Assembly: GCA_001784735.1 (NCBI GenBank)
Contig: MFSB01000010.1
Span: 1-7,029 of the forward strand
Length of the DNA: 7,029 bases
Reading direction: 5' to 3'
Origin: Candidatus Moranbacteria bacterium RIFCSPLOWO2_12_FULL_48_12
GTDB taxonomy: Bacteria; Patescibacteriota; Minisyncoccia; Moranbacterales; UBA1568
Shown here in pieces: positions 5,634-7,029 of the stretch. Made by a program: the position numbers and the translations under genes. The notes under the pieces were generated by a model that made no database searches, was not told the DNA's origin, and saw only the letters and a program-made list of their open reading frames with translations. How positions within the stretch are numbered: position 1 is the stretch's first letter; every line of letters begins with the position of its first letter.

Positions 5634-7029
5634 GTGACTTCTCCATATCGGCGACAATCTTCCCATATTTCTGATATCCAGCCGCCCAAGCGACGAGCGG
5701 TTCCTTCGCGGCCAACCTCGACTAGCTCGAGTCTAGGCGGGCCAGCCTCGCTCGCCTCGCTGAAGTTTGGACGAAGCGGGCCGAGTCTAGGCGAGCCAGC
5801 CTCGCCGTCCGCCTCGGATCGACCGAGTCGAGGTCAGAGTCTAGGCGGGCCGGAAGGGGAGTTCGAAAAAAGAGATGAAGGGTATATTCCTCGTCCGCCA
5901 TGGACTCCTCTCCTACCCATTCAGTCGGCATATGCCTCTGATAGCATTTATCCTGCCGAAAAAACAGCGTTATTTTTCAGGCGGTCGCGGTATCCTCTCG
6001 CGATGATTTTTTTGGTCGTTCTCATAGCGGGTGGGATATTTTTCGGGGTACGCAAGATGCTAGAGGTGAAAAATACCGTACTCCGGGATGGCCAAAGCGG
6101 TTATGAGAATCTGGCGTTGGCCGTGAAAGATATGCAGTCCGAGCGTTTTGGCACAGCACTCGATCATTTCAATGACGCACAGCAGGCGTTTTCTCGCGGC
6201 GGGGCGAGTCTTTCTTCGCGGGGAGGATCGCTTCTTGATCTCACGCGCTTCGTTCCGGGACTTTCCAGGATAGCTTCAGGCAAATACGCGCTGGAAGCGG
6301 GGAAGCATTTTGCCGCCGCGGGTATCCCGCTTACCAGAGTCACTGAAGAATTCTCGCTTTCCAAAGGAGCTGTTGTGCAAGGAAAAAAAATTTCGTTCCT
6401 CGATGTTTTCCAGCGTATCAAAATACCGCTTCAGGGGGCCATCGTGGAATTGGAAGCCGGGAATCAGGCGCTGGCCCGAGTGGATATCCAGGATATTCCG
6501 GCAGAGAAACGGGATCAATTCTTGTTGGTGAAGCAGAGCTTGCCGACATTTATCGGGCTGGTCAAAAGTTTTGATCGGCATGAGGCGCTCTTTGAAGAGC
6601 TTTTGGGAGGCAACGGTCCGCGCAAGTATCTTTTTCTTCTCCAGAATAATCAGGAAATGCGCGCGACCGGCGGCTTCATCGGGAGTTATGCGCTGATGGA
6701 TATGAGTGACGGCGCGATGCGGCGCTTTTTCGTGGATGGCATTTTCAATCCCGATGGCCAATTGAAGGAAAACATCGTGCCGCCGAAAGCCATACAGAAA
6801 GTGAGTGCGGCGTGGAGCCTGCATGACAGCAACTGGTTTCCGGATTTTCCCGTATCGGCTGAGAAGGCGATGTTTTTCTATGAAAAAACCGGCGGGCCGA
6901 CGGTAGATGGAGTGATTACCCTCACGCCCACCTTGATGCAAAAACTGCTCTCCGTGACGGGGCCGATCACGCTGCCTCAGTATGGCTTGACAGTAGACGC
7001 GGATAATTTCATTCCCATCATCCAAGAAC
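5634..7029 (+). CDS. DUF4012 membrane protein (3' end outside window)
   Basis: Frame 3 is open from GTG 5634 to the window end (465 codons, no stop). The product has a basic, Pro/Ser-rich N-terminal tail (1-120: SDIQPPKRR, then repeats, then RPPWTPLLPIQSAYASDSIYP), one membrane span at about 121-139 (PLAMIFLVVLIAGGIFFGV) and a large domain beyond it. That domain carries DUF4012 hallmarks: KYLFLLQNNQEMRATGGFIG (331-350), DGIFNPDGQL, WSLHDSNWFPDFP (394-406) and GGPTVDGVI (420-428) followed by TGPITLP. The inferred topology is cytoplasmic tail and external domain. DUF4012 has no assigned activity that I can state; it recurs in Patescibacteria and often lies near polysaccharide genes. GTG is the only ATG/GTG/TTG start after the upstream in-frame TGA at 5493 and before ATG 6003, which falls inside the membrane span, so GTG is chosen although it has no clear ribosome-binding site. 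The tail contains the repeat element at 5701-5859. Confidence 0.88.
   Translation, partial: MTSPYRRQSSHISDIQPPKRRAVPSRPTSTSSSLGGPASLASLKFGRSGPSLGEPASPSASDRPSRGQSLGGPEGEFEKRDEGYIPRPPWTPLLPIQSAYASDSIYPAEKTALFFRRSRYPLAMIFLVVLIAGGIFFGVRKMLEVKNTVLRDGQSGYENLALAVKDMQSERFGTALDHFNDAQQAFSRGGASLSSRGGSLLDLTRFVPGLSRIASGKYALEAGKHFAAAGIPLTRVTEEFSLSKGAVVQGKKISFLDVFQRIKIPLQGAIVELEAGNQALARVDIQDIPAEKRDQFLLVKQSLPTFIGLVKSFDRHEALFEELLGGNGPRKYLFLLQNNQEMRATGGFIGSYALMDMSDGAMRRFFVDGIFNPDGQLKENIVPPKAIQKVSAAWSLHDSNWFPDFPVSAEKAMFFYEKTGGPTVDGVITLTPTLMQKLLSVTGPITLPQYGLTVDADNFIPIIQE
5701..5859 (+). repeat. Palindromic, GC-rich repeat element inside the DUF4012 gene
   Basis: Nested inverted repeats frame this stretch. Outer arms CCTTCGCGGCC (5703-5713) and GGCCGGAAGG (5848-5857) pair over 10 bp with one bulged G, extended by two G-T pairs. 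Inner arms ACCTCGACT (5715-5723) and AGTCGAGGT (5826-5834) pair perfectly. Inside are small hairpins such as GGCGAG-CCAGC-CTCGCC (5790-5806). The stretch is 159 nt, a multiple of three, and stays open in the DUF4012 frame, encoding Ser/Gly/Pro/Ala/Leu-rich sequence unlike the flanking protein. It looks like an inserted or expanded element. The boundaries are approximate. Confidence 0.6.
5728..5851 (+). repeat. 54-nt-period direct repeat, three copies
   Basis: GAGTCTAGGCG starts at 5729, 5783 and 5837, exactly 54 nt (18 codons) apart. Copies one and two agree over 23 nt (5728-5750, 5782-5804) with one mismatch; copy three keeps 15 nt (5837-5851). Because the period is a multiple of three, each copy encodes the same motif: SLGGPAS, SLGEPAS, SLGGPEG at residues 33, 51 and 69. 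A degenerate partial copy, GGCCAACCTCG, lies at 5710-5720. Confidence 0.8.

Noticed and set aside
5722..5931. A minus-strand frame with ARLDS repeats
   Set aside because: The repeats come from the DNA repeat itself. The plus-strand frame joins smoothly to the DUF4012 membrane span, while this one leads nowhere.
5875..6005. Small gene MKGIFLVRHGLL... from ATG 5875
   Set aside because: It is 43 codons long and overlaps the DUF4012 frame, which reads as natural protein through the same bases; no family resemblance and no good ribosome-binding site.
6276..7025. A 249-residue open frame on the minus strand
   Set aside because: It is a shadow of the DUF4012 gene. The plus-strand frame there shows clear family motifs (QNNQEMRATGGFIG, DSNWFPDFP) and is open to the window edge.

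Overview
The window looks like a piece of a cell-envelope or extracellular-polysaccharide locus from a Candidate Phyla Radiation (Patescibacteria, Parcubacteria-like) bacterium. This assignment is an inference. It rests on a DUF4012 membrane protein beside a GT4 glycosyltransferase and nucleotide-sugar genes, on short genes packed on one strand, on very weak Shine-Dalgarno sequences, and on the GDGHA variant of GalU. All convincing genes lie on the + strand. No rRNA, tRNA, CRISPR array, transposase or phage gene was seen. Stop codons are TAA, TAG and TGA in ordinary positions, so the standard bacterial code fits.

Layout: (1) 1-288, the C-terminal third of RmlD (dTDP-rhamnose synthesis). (2) 384-1703, glyA (serine hydroxymethyltransferase), whose family-like N-terminus from ATG 384 is cut by an in-frame TAG at 438-440; the uninterrupted frame starts at ATG 462. 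(3) 1704-1886, a structured intergenic leader with a candidate promoter, a strong hairpin and two longer-range inverted repeats. (4) 1887-2696, rmlA (glucose-1-phosphate thymidylyltransferase). (5) 2782-3687, galU (UTP-glucose-1-phosphate uridylyltransferase). (6) 3715-4407, an unrecognised protein with two membrane segments, a coiled coil and a soluble C-terminal domain. (7) 4451-5623, a GT4 glycosyltransferase. (8) 5634 to the window end, a DUF4012 membrane protein, incomplete at the right edge, with a long basic N-terminal tail that contains a repeat-rich palindromic insert.

How the genes fit together: RmlA and RmlD are the first and last enzymes of the dTDP-L-rhamnose pathway, and GalU makes UDP-glucose. 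The GT4 enzyme would transfer an activated sugar to a glycan or lipid-linked acceptor. The two-membrane-segment protein and the DUF4012 protein sit at the membrane and may act in assembly, export or display of the glycan (inferred from position only). glyA is a one-carbon metabolism gene with no obvious link to its neighbours.

The items most worth checking are the amber codon inside glyA, the in-frame palindromic element (about 5701-5859) inside the DUF4012 gene, which resembles in concept the Rickettsia palindromic elements that insert into coding sequence, and the structured leader before rmlA. I saw no clear evidence of a wholly new multi-gene system.
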